From the NCBI GenBank assembly GCA_023443225.1, contig JAEZVF010000015.1:22399-86398 (forward strand): DNA of 64,000 nucleotides. Direction: 5' to 3'. Origin of the DNA: Bacillota bacterium. Its GTDB lineage: Bacteria > Bacillota > Clostridia > Lachnospirales > Lachnospiraceae. Below the pieces are notes generated by a model, which saw only the letters and a program-made list of their open reading frames with translations, had not been told where the DNA came from and made no database searches. Shown in pieces: positions 17,691 to 25,425 of this stretch (position 1 is its first letter; each line of letters starts with the position of its first letter). Made by a program: the position numbers and the translations under genes.

Positions 17691-18341
17691 ATGAAAAAAG
17701 AATACTCAGCTATTCCGGAGTCAATGAAAAAAATGGAAAACCATGGTTTTTCATGGATGGATTTTGTTACTGCCATACCATCACCACTATTTGTAGTAAC
17801 TTCTTATAAATCTAATGGCAAGTCTAATGCTTGTTTACAATCATGGGCATGCTTTAATGGTAGCCCTAGTGGCTTTTATGCAATTCTCTCAAGTGTAAAT
17901 AAATCTGGACATATGTATCAAACTATAAAAGAAAAAGGTGTGGCAGTACTGAATTTCCCTTCTGCTGATATTTACGATAAATGTACTGCAACAATCGCAA
18001 ACAACGGATTCGATAATGATGAAATAACATTGTCGGGACTTACTGCAGAACAAGCTATGAGTATAAATGCACCACGTATTAAAGAGTGTTTTCTCAATCT
18101 TGAATGTCGTTATCTGTGGGAACGTGAGATAAAAGATGGAGATACCCATGTTTTAATGTGTTTAGAAGTTGTTAATATTTTGGTAGATGACGTTCATTTA
18201 GATGAAATAACTCAAGGAAGATATGGTGAAAAAGGATATCTTTACAATGTTCATTATCCTGTAAACCCAGAAAATTTTGTGGGCAAATCAAACGATTGGG
18301 TAGCAACATTGAAAAAGTATAAAGATATGGGTGAATATTAA
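17691..18341 (+). CDS. Flavin reductase family protein (FMN-binding split barrel)
   Basis: The 216 residues match the flavin-reductase-like group. FVTAIPSPLFVVTSYKSNGK is the usual opening strand pair, with the flavin-contacting NACLQSW and NKSGHMYQTIKEKGVAVLNF further on. Such proteins bind FMN and reduce flavins or small electrophiles with NAD(P)H. GAAAGGTG lies 8 nt before the ATG. It is a cargo gene of an older tRNA-Gly element, reading away from the integrase fossil. The substrate is unknown. Confidence 0.85.
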   Translation: MKKEYSAIPESMKKMENHGFSWMDFVTAIPSPLFVVTSYKSNGKSNACLQSWACFNGSPSGFYAILSSVNKSGHMYQTIKEKGVAVLNFPSADIYDKCTATIANNGFDNDEITLSGLTAEQAMSINAPRIKECFLNLECRYLWEREIKDGDTHVLMCLEVVNILVDDVHLDEITQGRYGEKGYLYNVHYPVNPENFVGKSNDWVATLKKYKDMGEY

Positions 18342-18457
18342 AAATATGCATAACAAATTTGTATTTTCAATGATGATATTAAATCGTATTTGAAAGTAGA
18401 TAATTGAGTAGCATTATGTTAAAATAAAGGTATAGTGAGACTAGGAGGTGACAAGTC

Positions 18458-18784
18458 ATGAATTACATGATTACAAATGAATTAATCGAGGGATTGAAGA
18501 ACATTTTTAATAATAGATTAGTAAGCATCATTCTTTATGGCTCTGTTGCCAGAGGAACTGACACTGATGAATCAGATATTGATATAGCTATCATATTAAA
18601 AGATGCAAAAGTTCAATCTATACCAGATAAATTAGTTGATTTCACTTTGGACTTAGATTTGAAATATAACAAGGTGTTTTCTATTATTGATATTGATTAT
18701 GATGAATTTATAAAGTGGGAGAATGTATTGCCTTTCTATAAAAATGTTAAGAAGGATGGTGTGATTTTATGGAAGGCAGCATAA
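18458..18784 (+). CDS. mntA: MNT-type nucleotidyltransferase antitoxin
   Basis: It is a 108-residue minimal nucleotidyltransferase. The motif LYGSVARGTDTDESDIDIAI holds the GS...DxD catalytic signature. In MntA/HepT modules this protein neutralises a HEPN RNase toxin, by AMP transfer in studied cases. A perfect AGGAGGTG is placed before the ATG. The stop lies 16 nt inside the downstream HEPN gene, the usual coupled arrangement. Confidence 0.9.
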   Translation: MNYMITNELIEGLKNIFNNRLVSIILYGSVARGTDTDESDIDIAIILKDAKVQSIPDKLVDFTLDLDLKYNKVFSIIDIDYDEFIKWENVLPFYKNVKKDGVILWKAA

Positions 18785-19170
18785 AAGAATTATCTGCATA
18801 CCGTTATACAAAGGCTTTAGAAGACTTAACTGCTTCAGAAGTAATGCTAAAGGAATCTCTATATAAAGTATCCATTAATCGTTCCTATTACGCAATTTTC
18901 CATGCTATGCGTGCTATTACCGCATTAGCCGGTTATGATTCTTCTAAACATTCCGGTATTATAGCATTCTTCAATCAAAATCATGTAAAAACCGGAGACT
19001 TTGATAAAGATTCATCGAAAATTGTAAAAATGGCCTCAATCTTAAGGGAAAAATAAGATTATGAAGATTTTTATATTGCTTCAAAGCAGGAAGCTGAAAA
19101 GCAACTGGAAGATGCGAAAATATTTCTTTCCAAGGTTAATGAGTATTTAAGAAAAAACGGTGTACTTTGA
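18769..19170 (+). pseudogene. hepT: HEPN toxin (HepT-like) with in-frame nonsense codon
   Basis: The frame starts MEGSIKELSAYRYTKALED and carries the HEPN active-site pattern R-x6-H in NRSYYAIFH. After residue 95 (...SILREK) there is a TAA at 19054-19056. The same frame then continues with clear family sequence (DYEDFYIASKQEAEKQLEDA, then KIFLSKVNEYL) to a TGA at 19168-19170. A single codon change therefore removes about 37 C-terminal residues. The toxin could be dead, or active as a shortened form. The start overlaps the antitoxin gene by 16 nt. Confidence 0.88.
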
Positions 19171-19194
19171 TTTTGCTACTTATAAAATATCTAT

Positions 19195-19276
19195 GTTTTT
19201 GAGTACCCTCTTGAGTACGCAAAAATTGGATGTGCTGGAAAGTCCCTTTCTATCAGCATTTTGCGAGGGGATAGAA
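19195..19276 (+). repeat. GAGTAC-type right end, copy 1
   Basis: TTTTTGAGTACCCTCTTGAG and the following ~60 bases up to the att relic recur at 20279-20360 (GGATGTGCTGGAAA and CCCTTTC are shared). GAGTAC pairs also occur just right of the att copies at 16585 and 21540. This fits arm sites of a second integrase family. Confidence 0.6.
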
Positions 19277-19395
19277 TTCGAATCCCGTCTCGCGTTTACC
19301 AAATCCCTTGAATTTCAAGGGATTTTTTGTTGCGCTGATATGTACACCATATGTGCACTACTATTTTATGTTCTTTTTATTGCCCTTTTTCATTT
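19277..19395 (+). other. att relic followed by an old left end (terminator and integrase 3' tail)
   Basis: TTCGAATCCCGTCTCGCG (one later base changed) is followed by a near copy of 6247-6345. It includes the tRNA terminator hairpin, the TGTGCAC words (TATGTACACCATATGTGCAC) and the last ~30 bp of an integrase gene. This is strong evidence that another element of the same kind once began here. Confidence 0.8.
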
Positions 19396-19566
19396 GTTTT
19401 AGTTCTACAAATTCCAATTTGTCGCATTGGCTTTAAAATATATAATTTATGCACTTGTAGGTTGCTAAAATGAACTTATAAGTTGGTAGATGTTAATTGA
19501 TGGACTTACTATAATGTTATTTAGGGATAGACCACCAATATCATTTAAAATAATATGAGGTATATG

Positions 19567-19932
19567 ATGTTTAATTTGGGAATAATTGAGGAAAGTTTAA
19601 AAAGTGAAAAAACATTAAATCTAATAAAGCCTTATTTCTTTTCACAAAGAATTGAAAATGTATCAGATGACGAATATCCAACATGGCATACAAATGAGTA
19701 CCATGTACCAGATGAAAATATTGAGGAACTATTAAACATACTGATGGATGAGGTAAAACTTACATGGTATGTTCATGCTTTTAGCGATAATCAGTTATAT
19801 GTTGTACTACCAGGTAAATTCTTTTCTGTCTCATCACTAAAAGATGATACTTGGAATGAAATGATTGAGTATGGTGTTAAGGTAGCAAATGTTGAGAGAC
19901 ATTTCTTAGAGAATATACCTTTACATGTTTGA
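19567..19932 (+). CDS. Conserved-looking hypothetical protein
   Basis: A 121-residue acidic protein whose middle reads YPTWHTNEYHVPDENIEELL, followed by VKLTWYVHAFSDNQLYVVLP. I do not recognise the family. The composition (Trp-rich, alternating) looks like a real folded protein. The start at 19567 has TGAGG six bases before it; in-frame ATGs also occur at 19555 and 19564. It is alone in a 1-kb remnant between two att relics. Confidence 0.5.
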   Translation: MFNLGIIEESLKSEKTLNLIKPYFFSQRIENVSDDEYPTWHTNEYHVPDENIEELLNILMDEVKLTWYVHAFSDNQLYVVLPGKFFSVSSLKDDTWNEMIEYGVKVANVERHFLENIPLHV

Positions 19933-20047
19933 TTTTTAAAGATGTTCTATTAAACAAGAAGGAGGATGTCCTACTTCAAATATGAGTTAATACCAATATA
20001 ATAATCTAACAGAGCTTTATTATTAAAAATAAAAGGTTGGTATAAGA

Positions 20048-20265
20048 ATGAAACTATCTGAAAAAATTCAAGTATTAAGAAAGAAATATGGATATTCACA
20101 AGAATATTTGGCGGAAATTTGTTTGTTGATTTTAAGGCGGGAAATATTAAATTTATTGTCTTCCGTAATAAAATTCTAAAATACACTATAGGGAATAGTA
20201 TAGAAAAGCAAGACGTGTGCGAAGAATGCAAGAAGATGGGTATTCCCTTGCATTTGGCTGAATAA
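20048..20265 (+). pseudogene. Truncated XRE regulator joined to another gene's 3' end
   Basis: ATG at 20048 (AAAAGGTTGG upstream) opens MKLSEKIQVLRKKYGYSQEY, the start of an XRE helix-turn-helix. It runs out of similarity at LAEI. In another frame the sequence then reads VDFKAGNIKFIVFRNKIL, then SIEKQDVCEECKKMGIPLHL, ending at the TAA at 20263, which looks like the tail of a different small protein. I infer a deletion that fused two genes out of frame. Confidence 0.5.
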
Positions 20266-20278
20266 AAAAAGTAAATAT

Positions 20279-20381
20279 TTTTTGAGTACCCTCTTGAGTA
20301 CGTAAAAATTGGATGTGCTGGAAATTCCCTTTCCATCAATATTTTATCGAATGGATAGAATTCGAATCCCGTCTCGCGCTT
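20279..20381 (+). other. GAGTAC-type right end, copy 2, with att relic
   Basis: This is a near copy of 19195-19294. The relic TTCGAATCCCGTCTCGCGCT sits at 20361-20380, with one more shared T. No tRNA body is present. Confidence 0.8.
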
Positions 20382-20394
20382 CTTCTTTAAGAGT

Positions 20395-20432
20395 CTTGTA
20401 ACCCTTATATTTGCTTGGGTTACGAGATTTTT
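20395..20432 (+). terminator. Rho-independent terminator after the att relic
   Basis: A 10-bp stem (20395-20404 with 20417-20426, one G-T pair) is followed by ATTTTTTATT. It differs from the hairpin at the intact tRNA, so it may be the natural tRNA terminator of another replicon or strain. Confidence 0.75.
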
Positions 20433-20598
20433 TATTCTAAATGGTATTACTTTTTGTGTTGAATTTTGTTGAACGTCATTATCATTCATTTTCAATGAAT
20501 AATTGCTTGTGTAGATATTACACTTTTTTACAGTTGTAATTGACTTCATTAATGAGAAAATATATAATAAAAAAAACTGATATTCAAAAGGATATGCA

Positions 20599-21306
20599 AT
20601 GAATAAAACTACGAAAATAATTCTATTAAAGACAATATCAATCGGAATTTTATATTTAATATATTTTTTCATTATTTGTAAATACATAATGAGTAAAGGT
20701 TTTGTATCACTTAATGAAATTAATAGTACAAATATATATCAGCGTCTACTTCAGGATTCAGTAATTGGGTTATCTTTTCCAATAATATTATTAATAAAGT
20801 ATCGTAAAAATTATTGTGAACTTGGGTTTACAGAAAAAAGTAAAACCTTAAGCATTATACTATTCGTTATATATTTATTACTTTTCATATTACATTCTGA
20901 TTATTCGATAGGTGGTTTTTATCGTGCAGTATTTTACTTGACAATGGTTGGCTTGTCCGAAGAAATTATTTTTCGTGGTTATATATATTTAAGAATAAAG
21001 CCTATTAATAGGACTTTGGCCATCATTATTAGTGGTATAATTTTTGGCGCAGGTCACGCTATTTTGCCAGGAATAATATCAGATAAAAGCATTTCATTTA
21101 TTGGACTAAATATGCTGAACTATATTGGAGGTGGTATAGTTAGTGGATTTTTATTCATATCTTGTATGGAATTAAGCGGGAATATTTTGGTAGCAATGTT
21201 TATTCATTCTCTAATGGACTATTCCTACGGATATATAGGAATCATTGTTTTGATATGTACCTTGGGATTTTTAATATTGAACAGTAAAAAGAATTTAATT
21301 TTATAA
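20599..21306 (+). CDS. CPBP family intramembrane metalloprotease
   Basis: It has 235 residues and about seven membrane segments. The three CPBP/Abi motifs are present: SEEIIFRGY (EExxxR), FGAGHAIL (FxxxH) and FIHSLMDYS (HxxxD). Firmicute relatives often act in bacteriocin self-immunity or peptide maturation by intramembrane cleavage. AAAGGATAT lies before the ATG. It is the only gene in its att-bounded segment and lies among other immunity-like membrane genes of this island. Confidence 0.9.
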   Translation: MNKTTKIILLKTISIGILYLIYFFIICKYIMSKGFVSLNEINSTNIYQRLLQDSVIGLSFPIILLIKYRKNYCELGFTEKSKTLSIILFVIYLLLFILHSDYSIGGFYRAVFYLTMVGLSEEIIFRGYIYLRIKPINRTLAIIISGIIFGAGHAILPGIISDKSISFIGLNMLNYIGGGIVSGFLFISCMELSGNILVAMFIHSLMDYSYGYIGIIVLICTLGFLILNSKKNLIL

Positions 21307-21400
21307 TAAAAAACACACATCCCATGTGTGTAAGAATGTGTGTAAATAAATAAAGAAGCCGCAAACCTCCTATTTATCAGTATTTGAGTATGCGGGGATT

Positions 21401-21476
21401 GGTTCGAATGTCTCCGCTTCGCTCCGGTCCGCGCAGAACCGAGGTCCACCAGACCTCGTGCGCCATCTCGCGCTTA
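21401..21476 (+). other. att relic split by a GC-rich hairpin insertion
   Basis: The left half GGTTCGAAT (21401-21409) and right half TCTCGCGCTTA (21466-21476) of the tRNA core are separated by 56 bases that replace CCCG. The insert is far richer in G+C than its surroundings. It folds as CGAGGTC-CACCA-GACCTCG inside a GCGCA/TGCGC outer stem. Confidence 0.8.
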
Positions 21477-21860
21477 ACTTAATTCGTCAGAAGTCCTTTA
21501 TTTATGAGGCTTCTGGCGATTTTTCATTTCTGGAGTTTTGAGTACCCATGAATACGTCACTTCAGCTCATCTCCGAAAGAGCATTCACAATCTGTCTTGA
21601 TGTCTTCTGCTTTCCTTGGTTATTCAGTATGTAGGTACGAGTGGAACGACAGAATTCTACCAGTACAAGGATGTTTCTTCCATCCTTCAATTCATTTTAT
21701 TTTGTTAATTAAAATTAACAAAACTCAATTTGTTTGTTTCTCCCTTCTTCTTTGATGCTAAGAATATGATTGAATCACTTATTCTATCTATGAAAAAATT
21801 CCAATAACCGTTTACCCATACATAAATGTGATGCGTAACCGTTATTGAAATATGTTAATG
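21477..21860. repeat. Second copy of the 16526-style left end, integrase mostly deleted
   Basis: It matches 16526-16700 (terminator, GAGTACCCATG words, broken SRQIVNAL... coding tail) and then jumps to the block homologous to 17395-17612. The integrase in between is reduced to scraps. An inverted repeat CCAATAAC (21801-21808)/GTTATTGA is retained. No intact gene is present. Confidence 0.7.
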
Positions 21861-21998
21861 ATTATTAAATGTTATGTTATGATGTCATTGCTAAGAGGGA
21901 AAGAATATTATTTAAGGGAATTTGTTGAAAATTCTTGACTGTAAACTATGTTTATACTTTAAAATACAGACATAACAAGAAATGAGGTGTATAATAGA

Positions 21999-22172
21999 AT
22001 GGATAGAAATATAGCTTCTAAAGGTAATGAAAGAGATACAAAATTATTAGTATACTTGGTAATATGTTTTACCTTATCATGGATAATCATGTTTGCTGCA
22101 ATTTTAAGTAAGAATAACACAACATTATCACTTGCAAAAATAATTATTATGTTAATTCCGCTACTAAATTAG
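21999..22172 (+). pseudogene. N-terminal fragment of a membrane protein (possibly CPBP-type)
   Basis: ATG at 21999 follows GAGGTG. The 57-residue product has a charged start and two hydrophobic stretches (LLVYLVICFTLSWIIMFAAI and LAKIIIMLIPLL). This is how many CPBP proteases begin, but all catalytic motifs are missing. The stop is 10 nt before the next gene, so it may persist as a leader cistron. Confidence 0.45.
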
Positions 22173-22182
22173 GAGATTTACT

Positions 22183-23022
22183 ATGACAATAAAAGAAGTT
22201 GAAGAAAAGACAAGTTTAGGTCGTTCAAACATACGATTCTATGAAAAGGAAAAGCTAATAGCCCCGGTTAGAAATGAAAATAATGGATACCGAGAATACA
22301 CAGAAGAAGATCTTGAGAATATTAAAAAAATAGCCTTTTTAAGGACATTGGATATTTCAATAGAAGATATAAGAAAAATAATGCTTCATAAAATTGAATT
22401 ACATGAAATAATTTCCACCCAATATCATAAGATTGATGCGCAGATTGAAGAGTTGCAATTAGCAAAATCAATTTGTAATAGAATGTTACAAATTGATACC
22501 TTAAATATAAATAACTTGGAAGTGGAACAGTACACAGATAGAATGGATAATTATTGGAATAAAAGTCATAAAGTGTTAAAGTTAGATTCAGTAAGTTTTA
22601 TATATATGTGGGGTGGCTATATTATATGGGGATTGATTACCGTATTATGCTTAATTGTAGCTGCTTTGGCATATCCTACCCTGCCAGAGAACATACCAGT
22701 TCAATGGAGTGGGGGAAATGTCAGTTCTTCAGTAGCTAAAGAGTTTATATTCGCATACCCTTTGTCTTGTATTATTATTCGATTCATTCTAAAACCCTTT
22801 ATATGGAGATGGCTTCAAATCAATGCATATTATAGTGAAAGTATTACTAACTATTTAACAAATTTTATGTGCTTTGTTACTTTCTCTATTGAGATTTTCA
22901 CTATGCTATTTATTTCTGGAATAGTAAAGCATATTACAGTTATTCTGTTTATTGACGCGGCGGTATTTTTTGGACTACTATTTATTGGTTGGAGTAAATT
23001 AGATACCAGGAATAGAAACTAA
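22183..23022 (+). CDS. MerR regulator fused to a DUF1648-like membrane domain
   Basis: Residues 1-110 are a MerR DNA-binding and dimerisation region: TSLGRSNIRFYEKEKLIAPV, GYREYTEEDL, then a long helix. From about residue 145 there are four to five membrane segments. LPENIPVQWSGG is the DUF1648 signature found in SdpI-type immunity proteins. This would be a membrane-bound one-component regulator sensing something in or at the membrane. TTAGGAG lies before the ATG. Downstream lie DUF3784 and, further on, SdpI-like genes. Confidence 0.85.
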   Translation: MTIKEVEEKTSLGRSNIRFYEKEKLIAPVRNENNGYREYTEEDLENIKKIAFLRTLDISIEDIRKIMLHKIELHEIISTQYHKIDAQIEELQLAKSICNRMLQIDTLNINNLEVEQYTDRMDNYWNKSHKVLKLDSVSFIYMWGGYIIWGLITVLCLIVAALAYPTLPENIPVQWSGGNVSSSVAKEFIFAYPLSCIIIRFILKPFIWRWLQINAYYSESITNYLTNFMCFVTFSIEIFTMLFISGIVKHITVILFIDAAVFFGLLFIGWSKLDTRNRN

Positions 23023-23046
23023 TATATTTTCAATTTATGCTAAAAA

Positions 23047-23101
23047 AGCATACACCGATTCGGAAAGTGTAGGTGATACACAACTATGATTGGTGTACGC
23101 T
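23047..23101 (+). terminator. Hairpin after the MerR-DUF1648 gene
   Basis: AGCATACACC (23047-23056) pairs with GGTGTACGCT (23092-23101) around a 35-nt loop. No strong T-run follows, so the terminator call is tentative. Confidence 0.4.
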
Positions 23102-23226
23102 ATTTAATAGAAATTTAAGTACATTTATATTGAATAATATGATATTATTGTATCAGAAAATTTATAAACGGGCGTTTGTATTAGAGATTATTAAATAATG
23201 TAAATTTGAGAATAGGGAGATATAGT

Positions 23227-23565
23227 ATGGGTTCGGTTATATTTGCAATTGCATTGGCTTGCATTTTTTTGATAATAGCGATTTTTATGTTTTTTGGAAA
23301 AGGAAGTTGGATGATTGCGGGCTATAATACAGCGTCAGCTAAAGAACAGGAGCAGTATGATAAGAAAAAATTATGCAGAATGATGGGTATTACTCTTATT
23401 ATTGTATCAGTTTTACTTTTTATAATGGCTTATTTAGGTTATAAAGTGGAAAGTGGAATGATGAATGAAAATCAAATGCTACCTTTTGCTATAATTTTTA
23501 TAATTGTTGTTTTAACTACTGTAATTTGGGATATATTCTATTCTAATACTAAATGTAGGAAATAA
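23227..23565 (+). CDS. DUF3784 family membrane protein
   Basis: It has three predicted membrane helices. Between the first two is GKGSWMIAGYNTASAKEQEQ, with YDKKKLCR after it, the hallmark of DUF3784 proteins common in Clostridia. I place the start at the ATG 23227 with GGGAG 7 nt upstream; an upstream in-frame TTG is unlikely. It has 112 residues. The function is unknown; such proteins often accompany SdpI/DUF1648 genes, as here. Confidence 0.82.
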   Translation: MGSVIFAIALACIFLIIAIFMFFGKGSWMIAGYNTASAKEQEQYDKKKLCRMMGITLIIVSVLLFIMAYLGYKVESGMMNENQMLPFAIIFIIVVLTTVIWDIFYSNTKCRK

Positions 23566-23671
23566 TATAAGTGATACATCAAATAAGATTTTGAACATAC
23601 TACGAATCTATAAATCCTATTTATAACTTTGAATTTAAACCGTCTTGATGGTGATTTTGCTACATAAATTA

Positions 23672-23770
23672 TGTGCACTATTACGTGCACATAAATCAGA
23701 AGTGGATCCAACCCCTTTCTTTTCAGTATTTTCAGGATGGGATTATGGTTCGAATCCCGTCTCGCACTTA
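23672..23770 (+). other. TGTGCAC-type right end with att relic
   Basis: The block is homologous to 16428-16525 (GTGCAC pair, ATCAGAAGTGGAT, GGATTATGGTTCG). The 24-bp core at 23747-23770 has one change (CGCA for CGCG). Confidence 0.82.
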
Positions 23771-23778
23771 ACATAATA

Positions 23779-23807
23779 AGAGTTCATCCAAAGGATGAGC
23801 TCTTTTT
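23779..23807 (+). terminator. Terminator after the att relic
   Basis: An 11-bp stem (23779-23789 with 23793-23803, loop AAA) is followed by TTTTA. It immediately precedes the next promoter. Confidence 0.8.
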
Positions 23808-23810
23808 ATA

Positions 23811-23859
23811 TTGACAAGTAAACTTGGAACTGTTATAGTCATTTTACAAGTAAACTTGT
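23811..23859 (+). promoter_or_regulatory. Promoter with paired ACAAGT-AA-ACTTGT operators
   Basis: TTGACA (23811-23816), 17 nt and TATAGT (23834-23839) form a near-consensus promoter. Two copies of ACAAGTAAACTTG sit at 23814-23826 (overlapping the -35) and 23846-23859 (perfect palindrome, at the expected start of transcription). The layout fits repression by the XRE protein encoded second in the operon. Confidence 0.82.
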
Positions 23860-23894
23860 CAAAATATCAACAAAACTTTGAAAGGAAAGCAGTC

Positions 23895-24212
23895 ATGAAC
23901 AAAGAGAAAATTTTAGAAAAAAGCAGACAATCGCAAAAAGATGAGGGAATAGAATATGCTGAAAATCAAGGGCGTAAAATTGGTTTTATTACCTTTTCAC
24001 TTCTATTTGTATTTATAGCAATATTTAATCTGTTTTTTGGAGAAAGCAGTACTTTTCATGCAGTATCTTCATTATTTTGGGCATTTATTGCTGCTGAAGG
24101 ATATGGGAAATATCACTTTTTAAAAAGCAAAGTATATCTGGTTACAGTGATTGCCGGAAGTATTGCATCAGTTGTATCAGTTGCTAACTATGTATTGGCA
24201 ACATTGAGGTAA
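23895..24212 (+). CDS. DUF6442-like small membrane protein
   Basis: It has 105 residues. A charged N-terminal segment (EKSRQSQKDEGIEYAENQGR) is followed by three or four hydrophobic helices. I chose the ATG at 23895 because AAAGGAAAG lies just upstream; the longer in-frame version would begin inside the promoter. It forms an operon with the XRE regulator 6 nt downstream, a pairing common in Firmicutes whose physiological role is unknown. Confidence 0.75.
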   Translation: MNKEKILEKSRQSQKDEGIEYAENQGRKIGFITFSLLFVFIAIFNLFFGESSTFHAVSSLFWAFIAAEGYGKYHFLKSKVYLVTVIAGSIASVVSVANYVLATLR

Positions 24213-24218
24213 TAAATA

Positions 24219-24428
24219 ATGAATGATAGTCTTATATTAAAAAACAGATTGAAAGTTGCAAGAGCAGAGAAAAGCTTGTCGCAGAGTGATTTGGCTGAAT
24301 TGGTTGGCGTATCTAGAAATACAATAAGTTCTATTGAAACAGGTCAATTCAATCCAACCGCGAAACTCGCTTTAATTCTTTGTATTGCCTTGGATAAAAA
24401 ATTCGAGGATTTATTCTATATTGAGTAA
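24219..24428 (+). CDS. XRE-family transcriptional regulator (compact Cro/C1 type)
   Basis: It has 69 residues, almost entirely helix-turn-helix: LKVARAEKSLSQSDLAELVG, then SRNTISSIETGQFNPTAKLA. This is the standard short regulator that accompanies DUF6442-type membrane proteins. GAGG is 10 nt upstream, inside the preceding gene's end. It most likely represses its own operon through the ACAAGT palindromes at 23814 and 23846. Confidence 0.9.
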   Translation: MNDSLILKNRLKVARAEKSLSQSDLAELVGVSRNTISSIETGQFNPTAKLALILCIALDKKFEDLFYIE

Positions 24429-24571
24429 GGTAATGAGCATAATGGGTAAATGAAACACCAATTTGTAGAGCTAAATTCATTCCCTTACGCTTCTCTATCC
24501 ATAGTGGATACAGAATTTCCAAGGTTTCTTTCTTTACTTTATGGATTCAACAATTTAAGGAGGATAATTAG

Positions 24572-25267
24572 ATGAAAAAGAAATTGACTTATTTTGTATT
24601 GGTTATAATGAGTTTATTACCATTTTTAATCACCTGGTTGGCATTACCTCATTTTCCACAAACCATTCCAACTCAATATGATTTTGTTGGAAATCCTGAT
24701 GATTTTTCAGCAAAAAGTACTGAATACGTTCTAGCTATCGTTTTTTCCATCTCTGGTTTTGTCATGCTGATTATTGCTTTACTTGTTAATAAATTTCATC
24801 CAAAAGATGAAGAAAGTACTGTAAAGGCAGCAAATAATGCTATACTGGTAGTTAAAATCGGAATTGCCATGATGCTTCTATTTATAGTTATACAATTTAG
24901 TGAACTAATGAACGTATATTATTATATCAATAATAAAGGTAGTTTTCCTGATTTAAAAATAACAAATATTACATTGATGTTGTTGTTGATTTATATGGGA
25001 AATATTATATCCAAGTCAAAAAAGAATTCTGTGATTGGAGTAAGAACTTCTTGGAGTACCGAAAGCGATGAAGCATGGTCTGCCAGTCAGAAGTTCGGAG
25101 GCATTGCTCTGATTTTTTCTTCCCTTTTAGTATTAATATTTGCATTATTATTGTCCGAAAAATACCAACTCATCGTTTTACTAATTGCTCCTATATTTAT
25201 TACGGTATGCACTTTATTTATTTCACATAAAGCTGTATTGAAACAAAACAATGTGGGAAAGCATTAA
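24572..25267 (+). CDS. SdpI-like immunity membrane protein (DUF1648 + SdpI)
   Basis: The N-terminal half has the DUF1648 pattern (LPHFPQTIPTQYDFVGNPDD). The C-terminal half has the SdpI signature NSVIGVRTSWSTESDEAWSA with membrane helices around it, about six in total. In Bacillus, SdpI protects cells from the SDP toxin and, with SdpR, senses it. AAGGAGG precedes the ATG. No toxin gene is nearby, so an orphan immunity role is plausible. Confidence 0.85.
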   Translation: MKKKLTYFVLVIMSLLPFLITWLALPHFPQTIPTQYDFVGNPDDFSAKSTEYVLAIVFSISGFVMLIIALLVNKFHPKDEESTVKAANNAILVVKIGIAMMLLFIVIQFSELMNVYYYINNKGSFPDLKITNITLMLLLIYMGNIISKSKKNSVIGVRTSWSTESDEAWSASQKFGGIALIFSSLLVLIFALLLSEKYQLIVLLIAPIFITVCTLFISHKAVLKQNNVGKH

Positions 25268-25271
25268 TGAA

Positions 25272-25300
25272 ATTTTGAGTACATTCATGAGTCCGTTTGT
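25272..25300. repeat. GAGTAC-type element-end scrap
   Basis: TTTTGAGTACATTCATGAGT resembles the arm-like words following the att copies at 16502 and 21401. No tRNA core is next to it; probably a deletion junction. Confidence 0.35.
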
Positions 25301-25425
25301 CCATTAAAAGAGCAAAAGAGCCAATGCAAAATGTGCATAAGCCCTTTTTTGATAAAAACTGCTTTTATGATTATTCGTCTGGAACCTTAATCATCACCGC
25401 GCAGCTCATTTCAATAATCCATTCT

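Noticed and set aside
19160..19402. 80-codon plus-strand frame across the 19277 att relic
   Set aside because: It is made of element-end repeats and tRNA sequence, with no ribosome site.
19971..20687. Long minus-strand open frame of 238 codons
   Set aside because: It runs across an att relic, a terminator and the start of the CPBP gene on the other strand, has no ribosome site, and its product is low-complexity AT-driven sequence.
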